This document shows positions 1 to 8,433 of a stretch of 64,000 bases of DNA, one piece after another. This DNA comes from Paenibacillus pabuli (lineage in GTDB: Bacteria; Bacillota; Bacilli; Paenibacillales; Paenibacillaceae). The translations under genes and the position numbers were made by a program. Below the pieces are notes generated by a model, which worked only from the letters and a program-made list of their open reading frames with translations, ran no database searches and was not told the DNA's origin. Each line of letters begins with the position of its first letter. Position 1 is the stretch's first letter. The stretch lies in NCBI RefSeq assembly GCF_039831995.1, contig NZ_JBDOIO010000003.1, positions 3,100,001-3,164,000 of the forward strand. Reading direction: 5' to 3'.

Positions 1-1752
1 GGTTTCTCCAAACACCAGTTGTATACGCCGGTGAACATTCATTAGTCCGATGCCTCCGCGATGGTATACGTCATCCTGATCTTCACCAGCAAGGCGATTG
101 AGTTCAAGTCGCTGACGCAGCTTCTCCAGACGTCGTTCATTGATCCCCTTGCCGTTATCCTGAATCATGACCAAAAAACGTCCTTCCACCCGCATCGCAT
201 CAATACGAATGAAGTGACCAGGCTCCATGCCATGCGGGAATGCATGTTGAAGCACATTTTCAACAAGCGGCTGAAGGGTAAGCCGTACCATTTTCTCCAG
301 CAGCAGATCCGGAGCGATGATTACCTCTACTTCAAGCTCCCGGCCCATGCGATGCTTCATGATTGAAAGATAGGCCAGTACATGCTTTAATTCATTTGCC
401 ACTGTAATTTCTTCCAAATTGGTTTGAATGGAATAACGGAGCATATGGGCCATGGATTCCACCATCTGTGTAATTTCCTCCGAGTCCTGGACCACGGCAT
501 AACACTTGATCGTCTCCAGGGTGTTATACAGAAAATGCGGATTGATCTGCAATTGAAGTGCCTGGAATTCTGCACGATGCCGTTCGAGCGCCTCCTGCTG
601 GAGCTCAATCTCTGATTTTTGACGGCGTAGTTCAGATTCGTACACACGTTCAATCATGTCCGACAAGCGGCTGACCATCAGATTATAGCTGCGGATCAAT
701 ACGCCGATTTCATCCCGCCTTTCTTTCATCTCCACCTTGTTCCAGATCCCCTTCTCGGTCTGTCTCATTCCGTTCATCAGCACGCGAATCGGCTCCACCT
801 GTGATGCGCCGATCCGATAAGCCACGACAAGTGCTGCCAGCAAAGTTCCTGCGCCGACCCATAGCGTTGCTGAACGGATCGTTGCAATCGGACGCTGGAG
901 CTCTGATAAGGGTACGGAAGCGATAAAGCGCCAGCCCGAATAGTCAGAAATTTCAGAAATGAATAGTCGTTTGGTGCCGTCTGGATCCAGCTCAAGTGAA
1001 CCCGCATCCATGTCCATAAGCTTGCTTGCAATACCAGGTGGCATGGCTACCTGCGCTTCTTCCTCCCCGGGCGTGTAAATTACCGTTCCGTTCTGATCCA
1101 TTACATACTGATATCCACCTTGACCCAGATCGAGTTCACCCCAAATCTTGTCAAGTTCAAGTACATTGATTTCCACCGCCAGTACACCGTTAGGTGTATA
1201 GGATGATAATCCCCTGATCCGGCGTGCAATCGTAATTACGTTGGCAGTCTGTTCACTGCGAATGCTGCGGGTAAGCAATATCGATTCTCCATCCGCTGGC
1301 GTCAAAGCCAGCAGCTCCTTATATTGAAGATCCCCATCCACATCCGGGATGCCTGCGGAATTCTGGTTATCGTCAATGACAACACGCCCATTTTCCCCGA
1401 TCACATACAGGAACTTAATCTGCGGGTACAACATAAAAACAGGAGGAAATACATTTTTTTTGATCTGTCGGCTGTATTCGTAGTAGGCGTAGCTATCCTC
1501 GGATTTCATGTCCAGAAAATGCTTGACGCTTCCATTCGAGAGAATGGAGTAGGTTGCCCGATCGTAGTTCTGCAAATATAAGTCTGTCTGGTAAGCCGTA
1601 TTGCGCATCGTCTGGGCAATGTTGTCAGCAAGCTGGTCATTCATCTCCGTGGAGGCATAGGTATAAGTAAACAAGCCAATGGCTGTGAGGGACAGTGTAA
1701 TGACGACAGCAAAATGAAAGAACAGACGGATCGACAGGCTGCGTTTCATCAT
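1..1752 (-). CDS. YesM-like sensor histidine kinase, C-terminus cut by window edge
   Basis: The frame is open for 584 codons from an ATG at 1752 down to base 1, so the very C-terminus is missing. A membrane segment at about residues 10-30, a periplasm-like sensor domain, a second membrane segment near 295-315 and a HAMP-like stretch are followed by a His_kinase (YesM/LytS type) domain whose phospho-acceptor is H406 in a NPHFLYNT motif. An ATPase N-box-like DNGKG and a final GIGLMNVHRR motif are also visible. The ATG overlaps the stop of the response regulator by four bases (ATGA), so the two are translationally coupled. With the two ABC permeases upstream it probably senses a carbohydrate and controls its own uptake operon; the ligand cannot be read from the sequence. 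Confidence 0.93.
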   Translation of the reverse strand, partial: MMKRSLSIRLFFHFAVVITLSLTAIGLFTYTYASTEMNDQLADNIAQTMRNTAYQTDLYLQNYDRATYSILSNGSVKHFLDMKSEDSYAYYEYSRQIKKNVFPPVFMLYPQIKFLYVIGENGRVVIDDNQNSAGIPDVDGDLQYKELLALTPADGESILLTRSIRSEQTANVITIARRIRGLSSYTPNGVLAVEINVLELDKIWGELDLGQGGYQYVMDQNGTVIYTPGEEEAQVAMPPGIASKLMDMDAGSLELDPDGTKRLFISEISDYSGWRFIASVPLSELQRPIATIRSATLWVGAGTLLAALVVAYRIGASQVEPIRVLMNGMRQTEKGIWNKVEMKERRDEIGVLIRSYNLMVSRLSDMIERVYESELRRQKSEIELQQEALERHRAEFQALQLQINPHFLYNTLETIKCYAVVQDSEEITQMVESMAHMLRYSIQTNLEEITVANELKHVLAYLSIMKHRMGRELEVEVIIAPDLLLEKMVRLTLQPLVENVLQHAFPHGMEPGHFIRIDAMRVEGRFLVMIQDNGKGINERRLEKLRQRLELNRLAGEDQDDVYHRGGIGLMNVHRRIQLVFGET

Positions 1753-2792
1753 TCAATGCCCATTCGGTTGCGGTACTCGGACGGGGTCAGTCCTGTAATT
1801 TTCTTGAACGTCTTCGTAAAATGGGGATGATCCGCATACCCCACTTCGTAGGAGATATCCGTAATCCGGTTGCCCGGCTGTTCAAGCATCCGCTTGGCCA
1901 GCTCCATTTTGCTGCGTATCCGATATTGTATAAAGGTCTGACCTGTTGTCTGCTTGAACAATTGGCTGAAATAGGACGGGTTAAGTCCCAGCTTGGCCGC
2001 AATCTCCTCAAGCGACACTTCACGGCGCACGTGCTCCTCCAGATAGGCTTTTGCTTCTTCTACCGGATGCTTTTTTTTGCCGCTGCGCCGCTCCTTGATT
2101 CTGTTCATCAGCACGTCGACGGCACCGACCAACGATTCAAAATATTTATTTTGGGAAACGCTTACAAATGTGTCTTGAGGCAAACTCAAAACTCCATTAC
2201 CGCGTGCATTCATTCGGGCAACGATCAGTTCCAGCATGTCCTGAAAAAGCTCCGCCGTCTGCTCAGGCATTAAGGAGAATGCAGGATATCTTTGGGACCA
2301 ATCTTCCAGTAATTCCTTCACATCCGGATGTCTAAGTTCCCAAATGGCACTTTCCAGACGCATCGCCCAATCATTCAGTTCTCTCACGGGCACAAGGGAC
2401 AAGGTGGGCCTTTCTTCTTCCATTGACAGCAATTTGTGAAGAAGCTCAGAGAGCTCCTGCCGCCCTACAGGTTTGAGCAAATAACGCTTCACACCATAAT
2501 CCATGCAGGCTCTGGCATATTCGAAGTCCGAGTAACCAGAGACAACGATAATGCGGATTGTGCGGCCTTGCTCAGACAATCGTCGGCACAACTCGATCCC
2601 ATCCATCGTTGGCATCCGGATATCTGTAAACAGGATGTGCGGCCGATATGCTTCCACCACCTGAAGAGCCTCTTCTCCGTTTGCAGCCTGCCGAATCTCA
2701 CAGTCAAACAATCCCGCTTGCTTGATCATTTTGGCCAGACCCATTCGAATCATAGGCTCATCGTCCGCAATCAAGATTCTGAACATCGCCAT
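1749..2792 (-). CDS. YesN-like response regulator, REC plus AraC-type DNA-binding domain
   Basis: This 347-residue protein has an N-terminal receiver domain with the acidic pair D10/D11 and the phospho-acceptor D57 (in FTDIRMP), and the conserved K in LLKPVG. A C-terminal AraC/XylS double helix-turn-helix covers about residues 245-342 (the second HTH ends in LTPSEYRNR). This architecture is typical of the YesN group, which activates sugar uptake and polysaccharide degradation genes in Bacillus and Paenibacillus. It is followed without a gap by the partner kinase and preceded, 35 bases upstream, by the permease gene, so it is part of the transporter operon that it presumably controls. Confidence 0.95.
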   Translation of the reverse strand: MAMFRILIADDEPMIRMGLAKMIKQAGLFDCEIRQAANGEEALQVVEAYRPHILFTDIRMPTMDGIELCRRLSEQGRTIRIIVVSGYSDFEYARACMDYGVKRYLLKPVGRQELSELLHKLLSMEEERPTLSLVPVRELNDWAMRLESAIWELRHPDVKELLEDWSQRYPAFSLMPEQTAELFQDMLELIVARMNARGNGVLSLPQDTFVSVSQNKYFESLVGAVDVLMNRIKERRSGKKKHPVEEAKAYLEEHVRREVSLEEIAAKLGLNPSYFSQLFKQTTGQTFIQYRIRSKMELAKRMLEQPGNRITDISYEVGYADHPHFTKTFKKITGLTPSEYRNRMGIE

Positions 2793-2827
2793 CCCCCGTT
2801 TCCGTCAGATGTGTGTGCTTCCTGTTA

Positions 2828-3706
2828 CTAAGATTTGACGGAACCGACCATGATTCCTTTCACAAAATGCCGCTGTAGAAATGGATAAATAATGATAATA
2901 GGCAGGGTAGCGATAATAATGGTCGCCATTTTGATGCCTTCTGGTGAGGTGTGTGCAAGGGTGCTGTAGACGGCGGATCCCGGATCAACGGAAATATCAT
3001 CACTCTCAAACAGCTTCTTGAGTGTCACCTGAATTGGCCACCAGGCTGGATCATTCAAATAGTATAGCGCCGTGGAGTACGCATTCCAGTGGCCCACTGC
3101 ATAGAAAATGCCAAGTGATGCCATAGCTGGTTTGGATAATGGAATGACGATACGCCAAATTATGCCAAACTCTCCGCAACCATCTATGCGTGCAGCATCA
3201 ATCAGTTCACCAGGCAGTTGTGCGAAGAAGGATCGCATCACGAAGAAGTTAAAGGCATTGATGGCTCCAGGTACGATAAGAACCAGTGGATTGTTGACCA
3301 GATGGAGCTCTTTCATCAGAATAAAGTTTGGGATTAACGGCGCTGAGAACACAACGGTCACAAGAACGAACATCACAATTACGGAACGTCCCTTATATTC
3401 CGGACGCGAGACCGGATAAGCCAGCGAGGCTGTTGCGGCGAGGTTGACCAGCGTACCCAACAGTGTAACGCCAACCGATACCGCAAATGCCCTCCAAAAT
3501 GAAGCATCCCCGAAGACATATTCATAATTAATCCATGTAAATGCAACAGGCCAGAAGCTAACCTCGCCTCCCATAATCGCTTCCGAGCTGCTGAGCGACT
3601 GGGCTAGCACATTAATGAATGGAAGGATCATCGTTAACGTAAGCAGTGTAAGAAAAACGAGATTTCCAATGCGGAAAATACGGTAGCGAAGACTAGGGGT
3701 ACGCAT
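2828..3706 (-). CDS. Carbohydrate ABC transporter permease, YtcP/LplC type
   Basis: The 292-residue product is an inner-membrane permease of the CUT1 class with about six hydrophobic segments. The EAA-type cytoplasmic loop that contacts the ATPase is visible as DAARIDGCGEFGIIWRIVIP. The C-terminal KGIMVGSVKS ending is typical of YtcP/LplC proteins. A TAGGAGG ribosome binding site precedes the ATG. It lies 12 bases after the LplB-type permease and the two should form a heterodimeric channel. No solute-binding protein or ATPase is found in this operon within the window; CUT1 systems of this group usually share the MsmX ATPase, but the missing binding protein is unusual unless it lies beyond base 1. 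Confidence 0.93.
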   Translation of the reverse strand: MRTPSLRYRIFRIGNLVFLTLLTLTMILPFINVLAQSLSSSEAIMGGEVSFWPVAFTWINYEYVFGDASFWRAFAVSVGVTLLGTLVNLAATASLAYPVSRPEYKGRSVIVMFVLVTVVFSAPLIPNFILMKELHLVNNPLVLIVPGAINAFNFFVMRSFFAQLPGELIDAARIDGCGEFGIIWRIVIPLSKPAMASLGIFYAVGHWNAYSTALYYLNDPAWWPIQVTLKKLFESDDISVDPGSAVYSTLAHTSPEGIKMATIIIATLPIIIIYPFLQRHFVKGIMVGSVKS

Positions 3707-3718
3707 AGATCTCGCCTC

Positions 3719-4699
3719 CTAATACAGGCTTTCGCCAGTTGTTTTTTTGCTGATGAAATTACCAATTACGATAAGTGCCAATCCGACGACAGACTTAAAT
3801 AACCCGATGGCCGTTGTATAGCTGTATTGCTGCGATAGAAGACCTGCCTTGTAGATATACGTATCGAGAATTTCACCAGATTCCAGATTGAGCGGATTAA
3901 GAAATACGAACACACGCTCAAAGCCCAGGTCCAGAAATTTACCAATGTGCAGCAAAAGCAAAATCATGATTGTTGGCAGTAGTGAGGGCAGCGTAATCGA
4001 CCATATTTGTTTTAATCGTCCCGCTCCATCCACCTCTGCAGCCTCATACAGATCAGGGTTGATACCCGCGATAGCAGCCAGAAAAATAATCGTGCCATAC
4101 CCGGAATCCCGCCAGATTCCCGAACCAATCAGAATGGATCGAATATACGAATCCTCTCCAAGGAAATAGATGGGTTGAAAACCTAAGAATTCGAGTGCTT
4201 TGTTCACCACACCAGCATCCATGGAGAAAATCCCCATAAAAATGCCGCTGATGACAACCCAAGACAAGAAGTGAGGCATATAAACAATCGTTTGAAGTGT
4301 TCGCTTGAACATGATCTGCCGTACTTCATTGAGCAAAATGGCCAGTATAATGGGGACAGGAAATGCAATCACAAGATCATACAATCCAAGCAGCAATGTA
4401 TTATTAAGAATCCGTAAAAAATCATAATGGCTAAACATTTTCTGAAAGTGCTCCAGCCCTACCCAATCACTCCCCGTTATGCCTTTGAAGATGTTATAGT
4501 TCTGAAAAGCAATGACCGAACCGAATAGTGGAACATATTTGAAGAGGAAAAAATAAAGGATGCCAGGCACCGAGAGAAGATAGAGTATCCGGTAACGCCA
4601 CAGGTAACGCCTCGCATCGCCGATCCGAGCACCGAAGCCAGATGATCTGTGCAATCCGGTTGTGCCCTGGCTTGACGGCACGATATCCGCGGGCTTCAC
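3719..4699 (-). CDS. Carbohydrate ABC transporter permease, LplB type
   Basis: A 326-residue inner-membrane permease of the LplB/UgpA class with six predicted membrane segments starting near residue 35 (RYRILYLLSVPGILYFFLF). The EAA loop reads EAAEVDGAGRLKQIWSITLP. The start is a GTG that overlaps the stop codon of the tautomerase gene (GTGA), placed 6-7 bases after a GGAAGGGG ribosome binding site. It partners with the following YtcP-type permease. LplB-type proteins in related bacteria move pectin-derived or other plant oligosaccharides; the substrate here is not determinable, although pectinolytic genes lie nearby. Confidence 0.93.
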   Translation of the reverse strand: MKPADIVPSSQGTTGLHRSSGFGARIGDARRYLWRYRILYLLSVPGILYFFLFKYVPLFGSVIAFQNYNIFKGITGSDWVGLEHFQKMFSHYDFLRILNNTLLLGLYDLVIAFPVPIILAILLNEVRQIMFKRTLQTIVYMPHFLSWVVISGIFMGIFSMDAGVVNKALEFLGFQPIYFLGEDSYIRSILIGSGIWRDSGYGTIIFLAAIAGINPDLYEAAEVDGAGRLKQIWSITLPSLLPTIMILLLLHIGKFLDLGFERVFVFLNPLNLESGEILDTYIYKAGLLSQQYSYTTAIGLFKSVVGLALIVIGNFISKKTTGESLY

Positions 4700-4905
4700 G
4701 TCTTTTCCCCTTCCTGTTTCTGTGAATGCTTGATTTTCAGATTGTCAGGAACATTCTCGTCCCATGGGATCTCGTTGAATGAAACGGAAATATACTCCGG
4801 CTCGCGGTCGATAATACGCGAAAGCTCGCGTGTAAACACCTCGACGATCTCCTGCTTTTGCTCATTCGTCCTGCCTTCATACAACCTGATCGTAATTTCT
4901 GGCAT
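4696..4905 (-). CDS. 4-oxalocrotonate tautomerase family small protein
   Basis: This 69-residue protein begins MPEITIRLYEGRTNEQKQE, so removal of Met exposes the N-terminal proline that is the catalytic base of the tautomerase superfamily. The length, the beta-alpha-beta pattern and the later FNEIPWDENV stretch fit the 4-OT-like family, whose members form hexamers and interconvert keto/enol acids or act on halogenated or unsaturated substrates. It is the first gene of a sugar-transporter operon, overlapping the permease start by four bases. That position suggests it handles an unsaturated or enolic sugar acid entering by the transporter, for example a product of pectin lyase action; this is inference. 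The stop and the next start share bases, so a recent accidental insertion is unlikely. Confidence 0.88.
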   Translation of the reverse strand: MPEITIRLYEGRTNEQKQEIVEVFTRELSRIIDREPEYISVSFNEIPWDENVPDNLKIKHSQKQEGEKT

Positions 4906-4931
4906 CCGAGTTAAGCTCCCTTCGAAACATA

Positions 4932-4947
4932 ATGTAAACGCTTTAAC
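4932..4947 (-). promoter_or_regulatory. CcpA-type cre site at the tautomerase-ABC operon promoter
   Basis: The 16 bases ATGTAAACGCTTTAAC match the consensus WTGNAANCGNWNNCAW at 14 of 16 positions by eye. It lies immediately downstream of the predicted -10 element and about 27 bases before the start codon, where CcpA binding would block transcription when preferred sugars are present. Confidence 0.6.
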
Positions 4948-4950
4948 AAC

Positions 4951-4979
4951 TTTATCTTAGCGTTCCTGCGGCAGAGCAA
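4951..4979 (-). promoter_or_regulatory. Putative sigma-A promoter for tautomerase-ABC-two-component operon
   Basis: Reading the minus strand, a -35-like TTGCTC (4974-4979) is followed after 17 bases by a -10-like GATAAA (4951-4956). It sits 46 bases upstream of the first gene of the operon and directly next to the cre-like site. The remainder of the 4906-5224 interval holds a GGGAG ribosome binding site and the upstream gene's terminator. Confidence 0.5.
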
Positions 4980-5104
4980 CAATGGACTGTCTTTTCGTTC
5001 ACTTGTGTTTTTTTTAGGTCTTGGAGGGTGACTAAAACCCAATAAGTACTGGTGATCTAAAGCTCTCACCGTTTTGAATTTTTCGATGATATAACAAAAC
5101 AAAA

Positions 5105-5175
5105 ATCCCCTCTAGCTTCCAGTGCCGAGTTCATTGTAAAATGACCTCTTTCTTCACTGTCTACGATGAGGGGAT
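5105..5175 (-). terminator. Branched terminator-like structure downstream of the GH43 gene
   Basis: ATCCCCTC (5105-5112) and GAGGGGAT (5168-5175) form an 8-bp outer stem. The 55-base loop contains a second near-perfect stem GAGTTCATT/AATGACCTC. On the minus strand the outer stem runs straight into TTTTTGTTTTG, as a factor-independent terminator would. It lies 50 bases after the GH43 stop codon. Confidence 0.5.
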
Positions 5176-5224
5176 AATGCCATCTAAATTTAACTATTGG
5201 GTTGTATCGTCTAATCGGCTGTTC

Positions 5225-7333
5225 CTATTTGGAACCCCAGATGGATTGATTGTTGGAACCGATCAGCGAGAAGGTCATGACTTCATTATGACTGGCCGAT
5301 TCATTCTTCTGTTTGAAGAATATACCCTTGTAAGTCACTCCGTTAATAACCATCGTGCAGTAATACGTACCCGCAGTATTGGACCACGTACCGGTTACTG
5401 CACCGGTTATCGTACCATTGGAATTCAGCGTCACGCTTTGGGTAGGAAGCATACCCACACCGCTAATGGAAGCATCGAGCCCCATGTTGACGAACTGATA
5501 CGTTCCCGTCATGTCGCTTGCGCTATAACCCGTGGAAGAGATGCTGCTTCCCAAAAACTCGTACACAGCCGTCACCGGCCATTTGTCAGCGTTCAGGAAT
5601 TGCTGATGCGCGCGAACCTCATGATACTCGGTTCCATTGTTGAATCGGGTGTGGTAGACCAGGTACCTTGCTCCATCCGTATCTACAAAAGCGGAGTTAT
5701 GCCCGCCCGATTTGTAACCAGTCGGTATGCCGGAGAATGCATAGTTACCAAACAGCTTGATGCCGCGAGTTGACTGATCGACTGAAGCGGAAGCATATAC
5801 GGCCTGATTCCCCGCTGCGTCTGTGTAAGTTCCATCGATTGTCGTAGAACGGTACAAACGGATATGGTAACCACCTTCATTGGCCAGCCCGCCGTATGTT
5901 ACATACAGGTAGTAATACCCTGCATCCTTGTCATAAACGATATAAGGAGCTTCTCCCGTTTTGCCGTACCCTCCCGCAATACGCTTGCCGAAATAACGGT
6001 CGGTATTGCCGTTATCCGATCCCGGATAGATAGGCTGTCCTGTATCCGGATTAATTTGCAGAATATAGATCCCTCCTGACCAAGATCCGTAGCTCATCCA
6101 CAATTTTCCCGAACTGTCGTAAGTCAAGGTAGGATCAATGGCATTCGGGAACAGGGTATTATTAAAACCTCCATTGCTTAAGAACCAACCGCTCCGCGTC
6201 CCCGAAAGACTGCCTTTGTCGATCAGCTCAGGAATGTTGGTATGCTGATACCACGTATTTACGGTTTTGGTTCCAAGTGAGGACGTAGTCGTAATCGGGT
6301 TGTTTCCACTTGTGAATCCGGAGTAGATGATGGTATCGATGTACTCGTAAGGCCCCTTCACAGACTTGGATACCCCGAATCCGATAGCTGAGCGGATATA
6401 GGTGGAAGAAGTGGAGTAATACAGCATGTAGGCTCCCTTGGAACCGTCCGCCCATGTGTATGAAGCATTGTAAATCGGCGATGCAGGTGCCCATACCGCA
6501 TGACCTCCGGAGCTGTCCTGATCATTATATCCGGCCCATGCATATGAAACAGCCAAGGCGGATGTCAAGGCAGCTCCCGAGCTGCGGGATGCATTTCCAG
6601 TGCCGCCTGCCTTGACCAGTTCCCATTTCTGCATCTCTCCACCCCAGTAGTTCCATTGCTGAACATTGGCACCAGCCGTCGTGCTGCCGTCTGCCACATC
6701 CAGTGCACTAGCATATCCGGATGCCTTGGTCAGGAAAGCAACCGAGCCATCTGCATTCTGCTGTATCCGGAACAACTGCATGGTACCGCCCCAATATGCC
6801 CACTGCTCAATAAGAGCACCATCGACAGCCGAGCCGCTGTTAACGTCGATGGCACTTTTATAGGCTGAGTTCGCGGTAAGGAGATAGTAGTCCCCGTTGC
6901 CGTAGTGCATAATTCTGAACTTCTGGGCATCGGAACCGTTATAGGACCACTGGCGAATGCTTGTCCCATCGGCAGCCGAGCCATCGGTGACGTCCAGATA
7001 TAGGTTGCTGTTTTTATTTTTGATGTAATAGTAGCCTTCGAAAGTGGAGGGTGCGTACAAGGTGCTGTTGGTATAGCCCTGCGTTCCCTCGTAAGACCAG
7101 TTTCGGAGATCCGTGCTGCTGGCCTGAGCCAGATGTGAGCCGTAAATGTAGTACTTGTTCGTGGCTGAATCGTAATAAATCGATGGGTCGTGTACAGAAA
7201 CCCGGGTTGTATTCGAAGTTGTCGATGAACTTGCTGCCCCCAATGCATTTCCACTGCCCATGCTGACAGTCAGAAGCACAAATACGAGCATCATCGTGCT
7301 AAGCTTGTTCCATAACTTGTATACACGTTGCAT
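5225..7333 (-). CDS. Secreted GH43 arabinan endo-1,5-alpha-L-arabinosidase with inserted ricin-type domain
   Basis: The 702-residue protein has a Sec signal peptide (about 1-33) and the five-bladed GH43 catalytic fold of endo-arabinanases. The general base D49 (SVHDPS), the pKa-modulating D400 (NAIDPTL) and the general acid E461 (GEAPYI) are all present, as is the metal/chloride-ligand H545 in GGHNSAF. Residues about 98-240 form a ricin-type beta-trefoil (CBM13-like), with three repeats ending in QKFRI, QLFRI and QKWEL. This domain sits inside the catalytic domain, between the first blade (SHLAQASSTDL) and HAVWAPA. The C-terminal 110 residues resemble the extra domain of the YxiA/Abn2 subgroup. 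It likely cuts arabinan side chains of pectin outside the cell. An AAGGGAG site precedes the ATG. Confidence 0.93.
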   Translation of the reverse strand: MQRVYKLWNKLSTMMLVFVLLTVSMGSGNALGAASSSTTSNTTRVSVHDPSIYYDSATNKYYIYGSHLAQASSTDLRNWSYEGTQGYTNSTLYAPSTFEGYYYIKNKNSNLYLDVTDGSAADGTSIRQWSYNGSDAQKFRIMHYGNGDYYLLTANSAYKSAIDVNSGSAVDGALIEQWAYWGGTMQLFRIQQNADGSVAFLTKASGYASALDVADGSTTAGANVQQWNYWGGEMQKWELVKAGGTGNASRSSGAALTSALAVSYAWAGYNDQDSSGGHAVWAPASPIYNASYTWADGSKGAYMLYYSTSSTYIRSAIGFGVSKSVKGPYEYIDTIIYSGFTSGNNPITTTSSLGTKTVNTWYQHTNIPELIDKGSLSGTRSGWFLSNGGFNNTLFPNAIDPTLTYDSSGKLWMSYGSWSGGIYILQINPDTGQPIYPGSDNGNTDRYFGKRIAGGYGKTGEAPYIVYDKDAGYYYLYVTYGGLANEGGYHIRLYRSTTIDGTYTDAAGNQAVYASASVDQSTRGIKLFGNYAFSGIPTGYKSGGHNSAFVDTDGARYLVYHTRFNNGTEYHEVRAHQQFLNADKWPVTAVYEFLGSSISSTGYSASDMTGTYQFVNMGLDASISGVGMLPTQSVTLNSNGTITGAVTGTWSNTAGTYYCTMVINGVTYKGIFFKQKNESASHNEVMTFSLIGSNNQSIWGSK

Positions 7334-7817
7334 GATTGGATCGCTCTCCCTTCAATTGGTTGCTTGTATTGCAAATTATCAATTATAGTTCTGTTCATAT
7401 CCAAATTGTGAAGCGCTTTCATATTTTAAGATAATAAATACATTCTCTCTCTTTCCCCAATCCATTTTAGATGAAAAGTACTTTTGTTACGTTATGAATG
7501 GATGTATTAACCTCCTTTCATAATGCTAAGCTGCATAGCGATTCTGGATTCGAACACTATACTCCACCTCATATTAAGGGCATATCCTTGTCGAAGTAAG
7601 GGGATTCATGTCGTATTGAAAAATAAATATATATATTAATAAATTTGTAATTATACAATCATTAGTTATCCCACTCTAATAAAAAACTCCTCTCTTATAT
7701 TTTTCGTCGGCATGTCTCTTGAGCGAAAATCAATATTGTCTATGGATATCTGGAGTCGATTAAATCATGTAATTGCGGAGAAAGTATGTTAGTATTTTCC
7801 AGTATAAGGAGGTTATC
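7334..7817. promoter_or_regulatory. Divergent AT-rich promoter region between GH43 and lipoprotein genes
   Basis: No gene is supported in these 484 bases. A cre-like sequence TGTGAAGCGCTTTCA (7407-7421) lies about 75 bases upstream of the GH43 start; its right half is a perfect CcpA half-site but the left half is imperfect. The rest is AT-rich. An isolated AAAGGAGGT-like sequence on the minus strand near 7508-7516 is not followed by an open frame of useful length. Confidence 0.4.
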
Positions 7818-8369
7818 ATGTATAAAGGATTTCTTTTACTTGTATCCGCCGTTTTCTTATTACCAAGCTGCAATGATCCCGGTGCATCTATCGAGAGCAC
7901 TGAGGTGATCGAGCAGAATGCCGAAATGACCCAAACCATCAAGGAACTGAGGGAAGAGAACACTCGCCTGCAGGAACAGGTTACTCTCCTCCAGGAGGGC
8001 GTAGATGAGGATGAAACAAGAAATAACCTACGAGAAACTCTCAACATGACTTTTAAATTGATTGCTGCCATGAATTCAGGTGATATCGCGTATATTGAGT
8101 CTGTATCATCTCCTAATGTGGAGCTCTCACAAAACAAAAACGCCTTTATTATTCAGTATGGAGATTCTTCTTACGAAACTAACTTCATACAGAATATCCA
8201 CTGGAATGAATTCGAATTCAGGGGTTATGATCAAAAGGATTCCGACCACTTCATGCTCTTTATAGCTAAAGACATTACGACAAAGGGTTCCGAGGGAAAT
8301 ATCGCATACGAGTTTTCCTACGTTCGTTCTCCCGAAGGGCAGTGGCTGTTTGACGGGTATGTCTCTTAG
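7818..8369 (+). CDS. Putative lipoprotein with coiled coil
   Basis: A 183-residue product of unknown function. It begins with a lipoprotein signal peptide ending in the lipobox LLPSC (Cys near residue 19), followed by a charged helix at about 32-65 (EMTQTIKELREENTRLQEQV) that should form a coiled coil, and a small C-terminal alpha/beta domain resembling NTF2-like or 'SnoaL-like' folds only in general pattern. The start at 7818 is chosen because AAGGAGG lies 8 bases upstream; an in-frame ATG at 7773 lacks such a site. It is probably anchored on the outer face of the membrane. It is transcribed alone and ends at a bidirectional terminator. Confidence 0.8.
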   Translation: MYKGFLLLVSAVFLLPSCNDPGASIESTEVIEQNAEMTQTIKELREENTRLQEQVTLLQEGVDEDETRNNLRETLNMTFKLIAAMNSGDIAYIESVSSPNVELSQNKNAFIIQYGDSSYETNFIQNIHWNEFEFRGYDQKDSDHFMLFIAKDITTKGSEGNIAYEFSYVRSPEGQWLFDGYVS

Positions 8370-8382
8370 GCTGGAAGAATAA

Positions 8383-8419
8383 AAAAGTGGTGCTCCATAT
8401 TGAATGGAGCACCACTTTT
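8383..8419. terminator. Bidirectional terminator between lipoprotein gene and amino-acid ABC operon
   Basis: A perfect 16-bp stem, AAAAGTGGTGCTCCAT and ATGGAGCACCACTTTT, with a 5-base loop, flanked by A-rich and T-rich tracts, separates two convergent genes. Confidence 0.9.
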
Positions 8420-8433
8420 CATTTCATGACTAT

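Noticed and set aside
4911..5102. Possible 63-codon gene on the minus strand ahead of the tautomerase
   Set aside because: It overlaps the predicted promoter and cre site, lacks a good ribosome binding site and resembles no protein family.
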